Positions 52,017-60,154 are shown, numbered from the stretch's first letter. The stretch: DNA of 64,000 nucleotides from Fibrella aquatilis (GCF_017353255.1 NZ_JAFMYU010000001.1:186001-250000), one strand, 5' to 3'. Notes: generated by a model not told the origin, from the letters alone. Program-made: numbers and translations.

Positions 52017-52139
52017 TTTAACGTCTAAGGTTCAAGCGGTCCGCCGCTGCGGGTCTAAAGTTGGCTTACGCAAGCATATTCTCGCGTAAGCCAACTTTAA
52101 GACCCGCAGCGGCGGACCGCTTGAACCTTAGACGTTAAA
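52017..52139. repeat. 55-bp inverted repeat with GGTCCGCCG module and apex GCTTACGC
   Basis: Arms 52017-52071 and 52084-52139 pair along their whole length with one 1-nt bulge; the loop is 12 nt. From outside in: TTTAACGTCTAAGGTTCAAG, the module GCGGTCCGCCGCTGCGGGT (52036-52054), then TTGGCTTACGC. It lies between the convergent gcdH and SDR genes, 5 bp before the SDR stop. Confidence 0.95.
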
Positions 52140-52144
52140 TCCCG

Positions 52145-53191
52145 TTACCCTACCACTTCCTCCACTTTGCCTTTGGCACCGTTGTAGGCACTTTTGACGG
52201 TGTCGGCTACGGTGTCGACAAGGTCAGAATAGATGCTCTTGGCTTTGTACTGGGCCTTTTTGCCTTTGTAGTAGTACTTGGCCTTGTCGTAGTTGCTGAT
52301 ACCAAAATTGTTGCGCTGGCGCGACAGCAGCCACAGCCCGCCCACAACACCGATGCCCACGGCCAGGGCCACGGCGATGGTCTGCTTCTGGTTTTCTTCG
52401 GCTTCCTCCTTCGGTGTCATGTCACTACGAACGCCTGCCGCCAGCAGCGGGTCGGGCAGGATGTGGGCCATGGCTACGCGGGCCTTGTTCATCCAGCCAG
52501 CCACCACATGGTCTTTGCCACTCATCATGGCCTCATAGCCTTCCTTGGCCACGGCGGCGGGATCAGCGGTTTTGTTGGGGTCGGCACCCTTCACGTTTTC
52601 GGCACCCGCCGTTTTAAAGAAATTAGTGTTGGTTGCGCCGGGCATCAGCACCGTCACGGTCACGTCGGTGTCTTTCAATTCGTTGCGGATCGCCTCCGAA
52701 AACGACTTGATAAACGCCTTGGTAGCCCCGTAAACGGCCATTAGGGGGTTGGGGAACACCGACACCTCCGAGCCGAGCATCAGGATTTTACCCTCGTTGC
52801 GGGCTACCATGTCTTTCAAATACAGCTTGGTCAGGTGCACCAGCGCCACGGCGTTTACCTGCACCATGTCCAGTTCCCGCTGCAGGTCGGTTTCGGTGGC
52901 AAACATGCCGTACTCACCAAAGCCGGCGTCGTTCACCAGCACGTTGATCTGCTTACCGGCCGTTTCGGCATAGATCTCGTCGGGCGCTTTGGGGTCCGAC
53001 AGGTCTTTGCTGATGATCGTGGTGTCGGTGCCGTACTGATTATGAAAGCTCTCGGCCAACTGCTTGAGGCCGTCTTCGTCGCGCCCTACGAGCACTAGGT
53101 TGTAGCCATCTTTGGCAAATAAACGAGTGAGTTCGCGGCCAATGCCGCTCGATGCGCCCGTGATCAGGGCCGTTTTTCCGTTGTTTTCCAT
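52145..53191 (-). CDS. SDR family oxidoreductase with C-terminal membrane anchor
   Basis: 348 residues. The Rossmann motif is LITGASSGIGREL (residues 9-21), NDAGFGEYG follows near 88, and the catalytic YGATKAFIKS is near 155. The first 260 residues fit short-chain dehydrogenases of the DltE/YqjQ type. A hydrophobic segment (IAVALAVGIGVVGGLWLL, about 273-290) and a basic, Lys/Tyr-rich tail follow, so the enzyme is probably membrane-bound. The substrate is unknown. It shares strand with the alcohol dehydrogenase gene upstream, with a palindrome between them. Confidence 0.85.
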   Translation of the reverse strand: MENNGKTALITGASSGIGRELTRLFAKDGYNLVLVGRDEDGLKQLAESFHNQYGTDTTIISKDLSDPKAPDEIYAETAGKQINVLVNDAGFGEYGMFATETDLQRELDMVQVNAVALVHLTKLYLKDMVARNEGKILMLGSEVSVFPNPLMAVYGATKAFIKSFSEAIRNELKDTDVTVTVLMPGATNTNFFKTAGAENVKGADPNKTADPAAVAKEGYEAMMSGKDHVVAGWMNKARVAMAHILPDPLLAAGVRSDMTPKEEAEENQKQTIAVALAVGIGVVGGLWLLSRQRNNFGISNYDKAKYYYKGKKAQYKAKSIYSDLVDTVADTVKSAYNGAKGKVEEVVG

Positions 53192-53233
53192 AGGAGGAGA
53201 AATGGATTTTGGATTTGGGATTGGGGATCTTTT

Positions 53234-53358
53234 GATTTGGGATTGGGGATTGCGGATTTCGGATTGGGCTGACGCCGAGCCGCATGTGCGGTCAGTTTAC
53301 GCCAAAGCAAACCCGCGCGTCAGCCCAATCCGAAATCCGCAATCCCCAATCCCAAATC
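53234..53358. repeat. 42-bp perfect inverted repeat, arm family GGATTTGGGATTGGGG, apex GCTGACGC
   Basis: Arms 53234-53275 and 53317-53358 are exact reverse complements with a 41-nt loop that includes GCCGCATGTGCGGT. Extra direct words of the same arm (GGATTTTGGATTTGGG) precede it at 53204. Apex TGGGCTGACGC/GCGTCAGCCCA. The arm family also occurs at 38474-38569. Confidence 0.95.
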
Positions 53359-53362
53359 AGTT

Positions 53363-54523
53363 TTAAAATGGTTTCAAAATCACCTTCGTGCAGTCGTCTT
53401 CTTTTTTCTTGAAAATGTCGTAGGCCCTTGAGATTTCGGTCAGGGGCAATACGTGCGAAACAATATCGTCGAGGACAACTTTACCCTGCACAACCAGGTC
53501 GAGCAGGTGGTCGATGTTCTTATGCACAAACGACTGTCCCTGCTTGATGGTGATGCCTTTGTCGAAAATTCGACCTACCGGGAAATTGTCGAACATGGCC
53601 CCGTAGACACCTACCACCGTTACGGTACCACCCCGGCGCACAGCCTGAAAACACTGTTCCAGTACGCTGACGGTGCCTTTTTCAAGGTTGATGACGGCTT
53701 TGGCTTTGTCGAGAATAGAGCGTTCGGCTTCCATGCCAACGGCATCTACGCAGAGGTCGGCCCCGCGACCGTCGGTCATGTTGCGGATGGCCTCGATCAC
53801 GTCTACCTCGTGTGGGTTCAGCGTCTCTACTTTGTTCACGCGGCGCGCGCGTTCCAGCCGGTAATTGACCGGGTCGATGGCAATGACGCGACCGGCACCC
53901 TGCAACCAGGCCGATTTCTGGGCCATCAGCCCCACCGGTCCCGACCCGAAAATAGCTACCGTTTCGCCGCCCTTCAGTTCGCCCCACTCAATGGCGCTCC
54001 AGCCCGTAGGGAAAATGTCGGATAGAAACAGCACCTGCTCATCTTTCAGTTGTTCGGGCACGTGGCGCAGCCCGTAATCAGCGTAGGGCACCCGGACGTA
54101 TTGCGCCTGACCGCCGTTGTAGCCGCCGTAGAGGTCGGAATAGCCGAACAGGCCGCCACCTTTTTCGGTCACTACCCCACCGTCGGGACCGTAGAACTCG
54201 GGGTTCGAGTTCTCGCAGTGCATTTCGTGGTGGTTCTGGCAAAAGAAGCACTTGCCGCAGGCAATGGTGAAGGGCACCACCACGCGGTCGCCTTTTTTCA
54301 GGTTGGTCACGTCGTGGCCCACCTCTTCCACGATGCCCATAAACTCGTGGCCGAGCACTTCATTGCGAAGCTGGGGCAGAAAACCGTCGTAGATGTGGAG
54401 GTCGGAGCCGCAAATGGCCGTTGACGTGACGCGTAGCACCACATCGCGTGACTGCTCGATTTTGGGATCATCCATCGTTTCGTACCGGATGTCGCCGACT
54501 TTGTGAAATACTGCTGCTTTCAT
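53363..54523 (-). CDS. Zinc-dependent alcohol dehydrogenase (formaldehyde dehydrogenase-like)
   Basis: 386 residues. The catalytic zinc site is AICGSDLHIYDG (Cys38 region) with GHEFMGIVEEVG near 58. The structural zinc motif CGKCFFCQNHHEMHC near residues 94-108 is intact, and the NAD motif is IFGSGPVGLM near 192. Length and the insert near 110-140 fit the glutathione-independent formaldehyde dehydrogenase-like group of plant-type MDRs. The substrate is probably a small alcohol or aldehyde. Confidence 0.88.
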   Translation of the reverse strand: MKAAVFHKVGDIRYETMDDPKIEQSRDVVLRVTSTAICGSDLHIYDGFLPQLRNEVLGHEFMGIVEEVGHDVTNLKKGDRVVVPFTIACGKCFFCQNHHEMHCENSNPEFYGPDGGVVTEKGGGLFGYSDLYGGYNGGQAQYVRVPYADYGLRHVPEQLKDEQVLFLSDIFPTGWSAIEWGELKGGETVAIFGSGPVGLMAQKSAWLQGAGRVIAIDPVNYRLERARRVNKVETLNPHEVDVIEAIRNMTDGRGADLCVDAVGMEAERSILDKAKAVINLEKGTVSVLEQCFQAVRRGGTVTVVGVYGAMFDNFPVGRIFDKGITIKQGQSFVHKNIDHLLDLVVQGKVVLDDIVSHVLPLTEISRAYDIFKKKEDDCTKVILKPF

Positions 54524-55566
54524 AGATCGTTTGCGTGAGGGACTGCACCGCCGAGGCAGATACAGCCTTTAACGCCCGAAAGCAGGCATGGTTTGAAGAA
54601 ACCAACTTATTCGGCTAATTTAGTAGGGTGTGGTTATGGTCAACTAACCTCATACTATATAAGGGGGGGCGAGGTCGGGACAGGCTAGATTGACTCTTAC
54701 CAGTTAATCGCCGGTTCGCGTTTGGGGAAGGGCGGCGCTATCGGCGCGTCAGCCTGAACGCCATGCTTTAGCTTGGCGATAAGCCAAGGCGAAAAAATCT
54801 ACGTTAATTCACTCAACTGGGGCATTACAGATGACTATCAACGTAGCTGCATTTCTGCCAACAGAGACAAACTTACCAGCAGAGACGACACCAATGGATC
54901 AGTCAAAGGGCTAAACCCTTTCCTTTACAGCTTTGCCCATGACACTCTGAAACTCTACTTTATGCACGAGGTTAGTTATCAAGTAACCGAACAATTCAAC
55001 TCGATTCATGTGATCTGCATAGTACCTGATAGGAAGCAGTATGATGTGTTAGCTCGAAAAGCCGAGGTGGGCGAAGGCGTCTATCCCGTTCCCTTTGTCC
55101 GGTAAGTGGCGCAACAGGTGCTCTGCTACTCAGCAATTGTGTACGACAGGCATCACCTGAGGACACCACCATCCTGTGCCCAACACGGTTGAGGAGGAAA
55201 GTTAGCTGACCTTCTGCTTCGCTTGCGCGAGTCGTGGCAAAACCATTCAGCCCTCAGGGGGAGTTAGGGTCAAGTTAAACATTAAACCCTTGTACTTCAG
55301 TAAGTTGAAGGGATTTTTCTTGAGTGCATACGTCCCAGCAACAGACCCAACTACGGTAGACAGAACGTACCTGTGCGGCCATTTTACCTTCAGCCGACAG
55401 GACCAACTTACCTCGGACAGCGCGAATTTGCGGTGGTTCTAAGCTCCGTTTGACATGCCCAACGCACCAGCGACATAACGTGCCTGGCAAGCTCAACCGC
55501 CCGCCGACAAACCCAATTTGCCTGTTTGGCACAAAAATGCGACTTTAGCGGTTCAATCACTAAACC
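54524..55566. other. Gene-poor accessory stretch before hicA
   Basis: Only one weak reading frame (54773-55105) is seen. A small hairpin CTTGGC/GCCAAG lies at about 54771-54787. From 55110 onward the text has CGACAGG elements (55144-55150, 55395-55401) and a GCCCAAC box at 55178. A block ending CATTCAGCCCTCAGG (55240-55257) resembles 56225-56242 behind hicB, so related but diverged sequence flanks the HicAB unit. I see no RNA gene or terminator here. Confidence 0.5.
54773..55105 (+). CDS. Hypothetical protein without an ATG start
   Basis: Up to 110 residues if TTG 54773 is used; the frame is open from 54758 and has no ATG before residue 66. The text (YVNSLNWGITDDYQRS, FLYSFAHDTLKLYFMHEVSY) looks protein-like and is less GC-rich than the core genes. 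I do not recognise a family. It may be a truncated gene whose start was lost, or a cassette gene with a rare start codon. Confidence 0.35.
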   Translation: MAISQGEKIYVNSLNWGITDDYQRSCISANRDKLTSRDDTNGSVKGLNPFLYSFAHDTLKLYFMHEVSYQVTEQFNSIHVICIVPDRKQYDVLARKAEVGEGVYPVPFVR

Positions 55567-55749
55567 ATGACCGTCCGAGAGGTTCTTCGCATCCTGCATG
55601 AGGATGGCTGGATGGACAAAACTCAGAAGGGAAGCCATTTGCAATTAGTCCACTCAACCAAACTTGGTAAAGTGACAGTACCGATGCACAAAGGCGATAT
55701 CCCACCCGGTACACTCCATTCCATCCTTCGCCAAGCCGGTTTAAAATAA
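55567..55749 (+). CDS. hicA: HicA family type II toxin (mRNA interferase)
   Basis: 60 residues, the usual size. It has the double-stranded-RNA-binding-like plan: VREVLRILHEDGW, then KGSHLQLVH with the catalytic His, and VPMHKGDIPPGTLHSILRQAG at the end, here cut as HKGDIPPGTLHSILRQAG. HicA cleaves mRNA until bound by HicB. The hicB gene starts 10 bp downstream. No SD sequence is seen. Confidence 0.92.
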   Translation: MTVREVLRILHEDGWMDKTQKGSHLQLVHSTKLGKVTVPMHKGDIPPGTLHSILRQAGLK

Positions 55750-55759
55750 CATTTGACTT

Positions 55760-56149
55760 ATGCACCGTCTACAACTTATCATTGAAGCCGCCACCGAGAA
55801 CGGCCAGCCAACGGGATTTTGGGGTCGCGTCACCTTCGAGGACAATCTGCTCATCGAACAGGCCGACACGGTGGAAGTCTTACAAGCCAACATGCGTCAG
55901 TTACTTTTCGACTTCCATGATCTGGAAGCAGTTGAGTTTGAGTTGGCTTACGATTTACACGCCTTTTTCGAGCAGTACGACTACTTGAAGATTTCCAAGA
56001 TAGCCCACTTTGCGGGCATGAACCCCTCGTTGTTGCGCCACTATAAATCTCAGACCAAGTACCCATCGGCTGAGCAGGTGCAACGTATCGAAACGGCGGT
56101 GCATCAACTCGCTAGCGAGTTAAGTCAAGTCCACTTAGTAGCGGCGTAG
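55760..56149 (+). CDS. hicB: HicB family antitoxin
   Basis: 129 residues. The N-terminal half (LQLIIEAATENGQPTGFWGRV) is the partly degraded RNase-H-like fold of HicB. The C-terminal half (residues 70-120, ISKIAHFAGMNPSLLRHYKS) is a helix-turn-helix that would bind the operon promoter. It neutralises HicA and represses the pair. The pair lies in an accessory zone between diverged repeats. Confidence 0.88.
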   Translation: MHRLQLIIEAATENGQPTGFWGRVTFEDNLLIEQADTVEVLQANMRQLLFDFHDLEAVEFELAYDLHAFFEQYDYLKISKIAHFAGMNPSLLRHYKSQTKYPSAEQVQRIETAVHQLASELSQVHLVAA

Positions 56150-56452
56150 CGACTCTGCTACTTGGCGGTTTTGGTCGACAGGAATCACCCTGCACGCACC
56201 AACTCCCTGCGTCACTTGCGGCAAAGCCATCAGCCCTCAGGTGGTACTGTGTTTAAATGCAAGAAAAAAGAAGTAATTTTTAGCCCGTCCGTAAATGTAA
56301 TGACGGTTTAGCCAGAATCGGATTGAACCATAAATACAGCGCCGTATCCCTTTATCAAGATTCAAAGCCATTTGTAAAAAAGGTGTTATAAAAGCTTGAT
56401 TATGTAGGCACTTTTGTGAAGCAATTAAGTAAAAACTTCTACACAGCGCAAC
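56150..56452. other. Spacer between hicB and the membrane protein gene
   Basis: It holds a CGACAGG element (56176-56182), the CAGCCCTCAGG block also seen at 55247-55257, and from about 56270 an AT-rich part that is likely the promoter region of the next gene. No gene is visible. Confidence 0.45.
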
Positions 56453-57343
56453 ATGAAAGAGTTTATTGACAGTGTATTAAATCGGGAGATGGCCCTACTG
56501 ATTTGGATAGTCATTTTACCACTTTGGATACTTTCGTTAAACTCAGTCCGAAAATCGTTTTCAGATGTGTTGAAGGCATTTTTTGTTTGGAAGATTGTAA
56601 GCCTGTATGCCATCTTCTTCCTGTATGCTTCCTTGTTAACTTGGCTCTCATACAAAGCTGGCTTCTGGGATTTAAGTCTGCTTAAAGACACGATAGTATG
56701 GACTTTGGGGACTGCTGCAATCATGGTAGCTCGGTCAACAAAAGTAACAAATTGGGACTATTTTAGAGAGATTATAAAAGATACACTGAAGTGGACAGTT
56801 ATTCTTGAATTTATTAACAGCTTTTACACATTTAGCCTGTCAGTTGAACTTGCCGTGCTGCCGGTCTTAACCTTAATAGGTTTGCTGATTGCGTATTCAG
56901 AAACTTTTAAGGACAAGCTAACCGGTGACCAACAAAAGGTAGCTCCACTGCTCAGAAATGTAACGTCGTTTATTGGTATTATGATACTAGGCTTTGTAGT
57001 TTACAAAACTGTAACGCAGACAGGTGACCTTTTAACCATTATTAATTTGAAGAGTTTCCTGCTCCCAATATTCTTTACATTGTTGTTCGTACGTTTTGTC
57101 TATTTAATAGCTTTACTTGTAAGCTATGAAAATCTTTGGGTTCGATTAAATTTCTTGATCAATCACCGCCAAGACTTAACAAACCAGTTAAAGAGAACCA
57201 TTTTAAAAGAGGCTAATGTCAACATTATCAAATTGGCAAACATTTCAAAAAACATAGCAAAACCCACGCAGATTTATAACGACTTCTCTCCGGTGATGAT
57301 TAATGAAATTAGCAAGGGAAAGTACAAGGGCTCCGATGAGTAG
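56453..57343 (+). CDS. AT-rich hypothetical integral membrane protein
   Basis: 296 residues with about six membrane segments (for example LLIWIVILPLWILSLNS, VVYKTVTQTGD preceded by IGIMILGFV, and LLPIFFTLLFVRFVYLIALL) and a charged C-terminal tail. No known domain is recognised. Base use is clearly more AT-rich than the core genes, which suggests recent transfer. An attC-like structure follows 54 bp after the stop. Confidence 0.7.
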   Translation: MKEFIDSVLNREMALLIWIVILPLWILSLNSVRKSFSDVLKAFFVWKIVSLYAIFFLYASLLTWLSYKAGFWDLSLLKDTIVWTLGTAAIMVARSTKVTNWDYFREIIKDTLKWTVILEFINSFYTFSLSVELAVLPVLTLIGLLIAYSETFKDKLTGDQQKVAPLLRNVTSFIGIMILGFVVYKTVTQTGDLLTIINLKSFLLPIFFTLLFVRFVYLIALLVSYENLWVRLNFLINHRQDLTNQLKRTILKEANVNIIKLANISKNIAKPTQIYNDFSPVMINEISKGKYKGSDE

Positions 57344-57397
57344 CTGATTTGCGGACTCTCGTGCGACAGGGAGCACGTCCCGTGGGAAAGCGGAACA

Positions 57398-57484
57398 GCC
57401 CAACCTAATGAGGGTGTAAAGGTTGACGTTCCGTTTGTTGTCTTGAGTAGTGTTATTATCCATCAATCCTCATGGGCGTTAGGT
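57398..57484 (+). other. attC-like imperfect stem-loop (possible integron recombination site)
   Basis: GCCCAAC (57398-57404, fits RYYYAAC) and GTTAGGT (57478-57484, fits GTTRRRY) face each other over 87 bp. Inside are matched boxes ATGAGG (57408-57413) and CCTCAT (57468-57473) with unequal spacers of 3 and 4 nt. The order R''-L''-L'-R' is that of attC sites. No integrase gene is in the window, so this is a candidate only. Confidence 0.35.
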
Positions 57485-57515
57485 GAAGAGGGAGTTCATC
57501 ACTATTGGCAGTTCC

Positions 57516-59552
57516 CTACAACACGCGCCACTCGATGCGGCGGTTGCGCTGGCGGGCTTCCTCGGAGGTGTTGGGCACGGCGGGGCGGGTTTTGCCGTAG
57601 CCAACGGCCTTCATGCGGGCGGGGGGCACGCCCAGTCCAGACAGGTAGGTGGCCACGGCCTGCGCCCGCCGCTTCGACAGTTCGAGGTTGGCGGCGGGGT
57701 CGCCCCGGTCGTCGGTATGGCCCGCAATCTCGATCTGGGTGGTGGGGTTCACTTTTAAAAATTCGGCCAGGCGTTCCAATTCCGTGCGCGACTTACCCGT
57801 GAGTTCATACCGGCCCGACTCGAAAAAGAGGTTGTTCAGGGTTTCTTTGCCCGCGTTGCCAAGTGGCTCCAATACCGCGTCGAGAGCCACGCCTTTGCCC
57901 ATACCCGTTTCGGCCGATGTCTTGTCGGTGTAGTTGAACGAGAGACTTTTGAAGAGGTAGCCCGGCGCACTCACGTACAGGGCATAATCGCCCCCGGCGG
58001 GCAGCACGGCTACATAATTGCCCGTTTCGGCATCGGTGGCCACCCGCGAAACGGACTGGTTCGTGCGCAGGTCGATGAGGTCGATGGTGGCGGTGATGGG
58101 CTTTTTGGTGCGGGCATCGGCAATGGTGCCCTTGAGGTAATTGACCGGCTTCACCTGCTGCCGCAGCACGTCGGGCAGGTCGAAGGTGTAGATGCGCGAT
58201 TTCTGCGAGAGGCCCTCTTTTTGTTCTTCAAACGAATAATAAGCCCGGTTGCCGTTGGCCGCCACAAACAGCGACGCCTGGTCTTCCGACGTGTTGATCG
58301 GATACCCCAGATTCCCCGGCTCACCCCAGCGCATGGCAGCTCCATCGACACTTAACCGGCTCATAAACAGGTCGTAACCCCCCAGGCCGAGGTGTCCTTC
58401 CGACGCGAAGAACAGCACCTGCCCATTGGCGTGTAGAAACGGCGAGGCTTCGTCAAACGCCGTATTCACGGGTGCGCCCACGTTGACGGGGTCGTTCCAA
58501 TCGCCGTTCGGGGAGCGGGTGCTGCGCCAGAGGTCGCGCTTGCCGAGGCCACCGGGGCGGTCGGAAATAAAATACAGTTGCCGCCCGTCGGCCGAGAGGC
58601 TGGGCTGCGATTCGTAGTAGCGGGTATTGACCGCCGGGCCGAGGTTTTCGGGTTTCGACCAGGTGTCGCCGGTTTTTTGGCTGCTGAACAAATCGCACCC
58701 GCCGAAGCCGCCGCGCTTGCTCTGGCAGGCCGTAAACACCACCAGCCGCCCATCGGCCGAAAGGCTGGCCGTGCCTTCATTTTCCGGCGTGTTGATGTTG
58801 GTCGACAAGGGCACCGGCGTTTGCCAGCCACCTTCTGCGGTCTGGGTGGCGGTCATCAGATCTTCGTCACCGTCGGGCTTCAGCATGGTGAAGACAATGG
58901 TCTGCTCGTCGGCAGTGAGGACCGGAAAGTACTGAGAATCACCAATCTTAAGGCTCTCGGACAGGGGCTTTGGCTTTACCGACAGCGGGTGCAAGACGGC
59001 CTCCTGCCCGTAGCGAGCCGTAGCCAGCAGCCGCTGCACCTGTTTGGCTTTCGACGACTGCGGCGCGAAGTTTTTAGCAAACGTTTCCAGCAACGGAATG
59101 GCATCGGCATACCGACCCAGCTTAAGCAGAATCTGCGACGCACCCTGGTAGGCGAGGGCCAGCGCGGCGGGGTCGGCGGGGATTTTCAGGGCTGCCTGAT
59201 AAGTGCTCAGGGCCAGTTCGGGCTTGCGGACAAACTCATACAACTGCCCCAGCCGGATGTTTGCCTCTACGTAGTTCGGCGCTTCTTTCACGGCCTGCTG
59301 CAAAAACGGAATCGCCTCCGCCGCCTTCCGCTCGGCAAACAACTGCATCCCCTTCGTATACAGATCAACGGCCTGTTTGGATTGGCCCCAAGAGGGAGTT
59401 AAGAATGAAGAATTAAGAATTAAGAATGCAGAAAAAAGCCGCCAAACCGAACTCCGTGACCAGCGTACATTCTTAATTCTTAATTCTTCATTCTTAATTC
59501 CAACCCCTACGGTATCTGCATGAACTTGTGTGTTTGTAACGAGACTTGCCAC
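57516..59552 (-). CDS. OmpA family protein with TPR and PD40 propeller repeats
   Basis: 678 residues. TPR-like helices lie at about 60-165, WD40-like PD40 repeats at about 190-440 (SLSADGRLVVFTACQ, PSLSADGRQLYFISDRPGG), a carboxypeptidase-regulatory-like domain at 465-545 and an OmpA peptidoglycan-binding domain at 565-678 (EIAGHTDDRGDPAANLELSK). Such proteins link the outer membrane to peptidoglycan; PorE of the type IX system has this order. The only in-frame start, ATG 59552, overlaps queE by 46 bp, and the signal peptide (LFSAFLILNSSFLTPSWGQ) is encoded by a palindromic repeat. Confidence 0.85.
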   Translation of the reverse strand: MASLVTNTQVHADTVGVGIKNEELRIKNVRWSRSSVWRLFSAFLILNSSFLTPSWGQSKQAVDLYTKGMQLFAERKAAEAIPFLQQAVKEAPNYVEANIRLGQLYEFVRKPELALSTYQAALKIPADPAALALAYQGASQILLKLGRYADAIPLLETFAKNFAPQSSKAKQVQRLLATARYGQEAVLHPLSVKPKPLSESLKIGDSQYFPVLTADEQTIVFTMLKPDGDEDLMTATQTAEGGWQTPVPLSTNINTPENEGTASLSADGRLVVFTACQSKRGGFGGCDLFSSQKTGDTWSKPENLGPAVNTRYYESQPSLSADGRQLYFISDRPGGLGKRDLWRSTRSPNGDWNDPVNVGAPVNTAFDEASPFLHANGQVLFFASEGHLGLGGYDLFMSRLSVDGAAMRWGEPGNLGYPINTSEDQASLFVAANGNRAYYSFEEQKEGLSQKSRIYTFDLPDVLRQQVKPVNYLKGTIADARTKKPITATIDLIDLRTNQSVSRVATDAETGNYVAVLPAGGDYALYVSAPGYLFKSLSFNYTDKTSAETGMGKGVALDAVLEPLGNAGKETLNNLFFESGRYELTGKSRTELERLAEFLKVNPTTQIEIAGHTDDRGDPAANLELSKRRAQAVATYLSGLGVPPARMKAVGYGKTRPAVPNTSEEARQRNRRIEWRVL
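59399..59497. repeat. 30-bp perfect inverted repeat inside the 5' end of the OmpA-like gene
   Basis: Arms 59399-59428 and 59468-59497 are exact reverse complements made of TTAAGAATGAAGAATTAAG-like words, with a 39-nt loop. On the minus strand the inner arm encodes the hydrophobic core of the signal peptide, and the outer arm encodes the basic stretch before it. Confidence 0.92.
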
Positions 59553-60142
59553 TGCGGATGTGCTTTTACATAGTCAACGATGCGGGGGAGCATTTCGTCT
59601 GACCGGCTCCATTCGGGTTGCAGTAACAACCGGCAGTTGGGCCGGAGGTGGGGCACAAAAGACTCGGCAAAGGCGAAGTCGGAGGCGTTGTAGATGATGA
59701 CCTTAAGCTCGTCGGCTTTGGCGTAGATGGCGGGGTTAGGCTGCTTGAATTTCTTCGGCGAAAAACAGATCCAGTCCCACGACCCGGTTACGGCCTGGCA
59801 CACACCTGACGTTTCTATATTGGTTTGAAAGCCAGCTGTTTGCAGAGCGTTGGTAAGCGTGGTAAGGTCGTGCATGAGTGGCTCGCCACCCGTAATTACC
59901 ACCATCCGGCCGGGGTATTGCAGCGCACCCGCCACCAGTTCATCGATGGTCTGGCGGGGGTGGGCGTTCACGTCCCACGATTCTTTTACGTCGCACCAAT
60001 GGCAGCCCACGTCGCAGCCGCCGAGCCGAATAAAATAGGCCGCCCGCCCCGAAAAAGCCCCTTCGCCCTGAAGCGTATAAAACGCCTCCATCACGGGCAA
60101 TGATGTTGTTTCTGTTTGTTGTTGAATCTGTTCACGAAGCAT
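59507..60142 (-). CDS. queE: 7-carboxy-7-deazaguanine synthase
   Basis: 211 residues from ATG 60142; longer in-frame starts run through non-coding text. The radical SAM cluster is CDVGCHWC (C-x3-C-x2-C), near residue 43, typical of QueE. EAFYTLQGEGAFSGRAAYF precedes it and VVITGGEPL follows near 84. It converts 6-carboxytetrahydropterin to CDG in queuosine synthesis. A -7 box lies 5 bp before the ATG, so the mRNA is probably leaderless. The OmpA-like gene overlaps its 3' end. Confidence 0.92.
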   Translation of the reverse strand: MLREQIQQQTETTSLPVMEAFYTLQGEGAFSGRAAYFIRLGGCDVGCHWCDVKESWDVNAHPRQTIDELVAGALQYPGRMVVITGGEPLMHDLTTLTNALQTAGFQTNIETSGVCQAVTGSWDWICFSPKKFKQPNPAIYAKADELKVIIYNASDFAFAESFVPHLRPNCRLLLQPEWSRSDEMLPRIVDYVKAHPQWQVSLQTHKFMQIP

Positions 60143-60146
60143 ACTA

Positions 60147-60154
60147 CAAAGATA
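60147..60154 (-). promoter_or_regulatory. -7 box TATCTTTG directly before queE
   Basis: On the minus strand TATCTTTG ends 4 nt before the queE ATG. A start at the usual distance from this box would coincide with the start codon, giving a leaderless transcript. Confidence 0.55.

Noticed and set aside
56150-56260. A third attC site behind hicB
   Set aside because: The spacer shares the CGACAGG element, but no RYYYAAC/GTTRRRY pair with matched inner boxes could be found.
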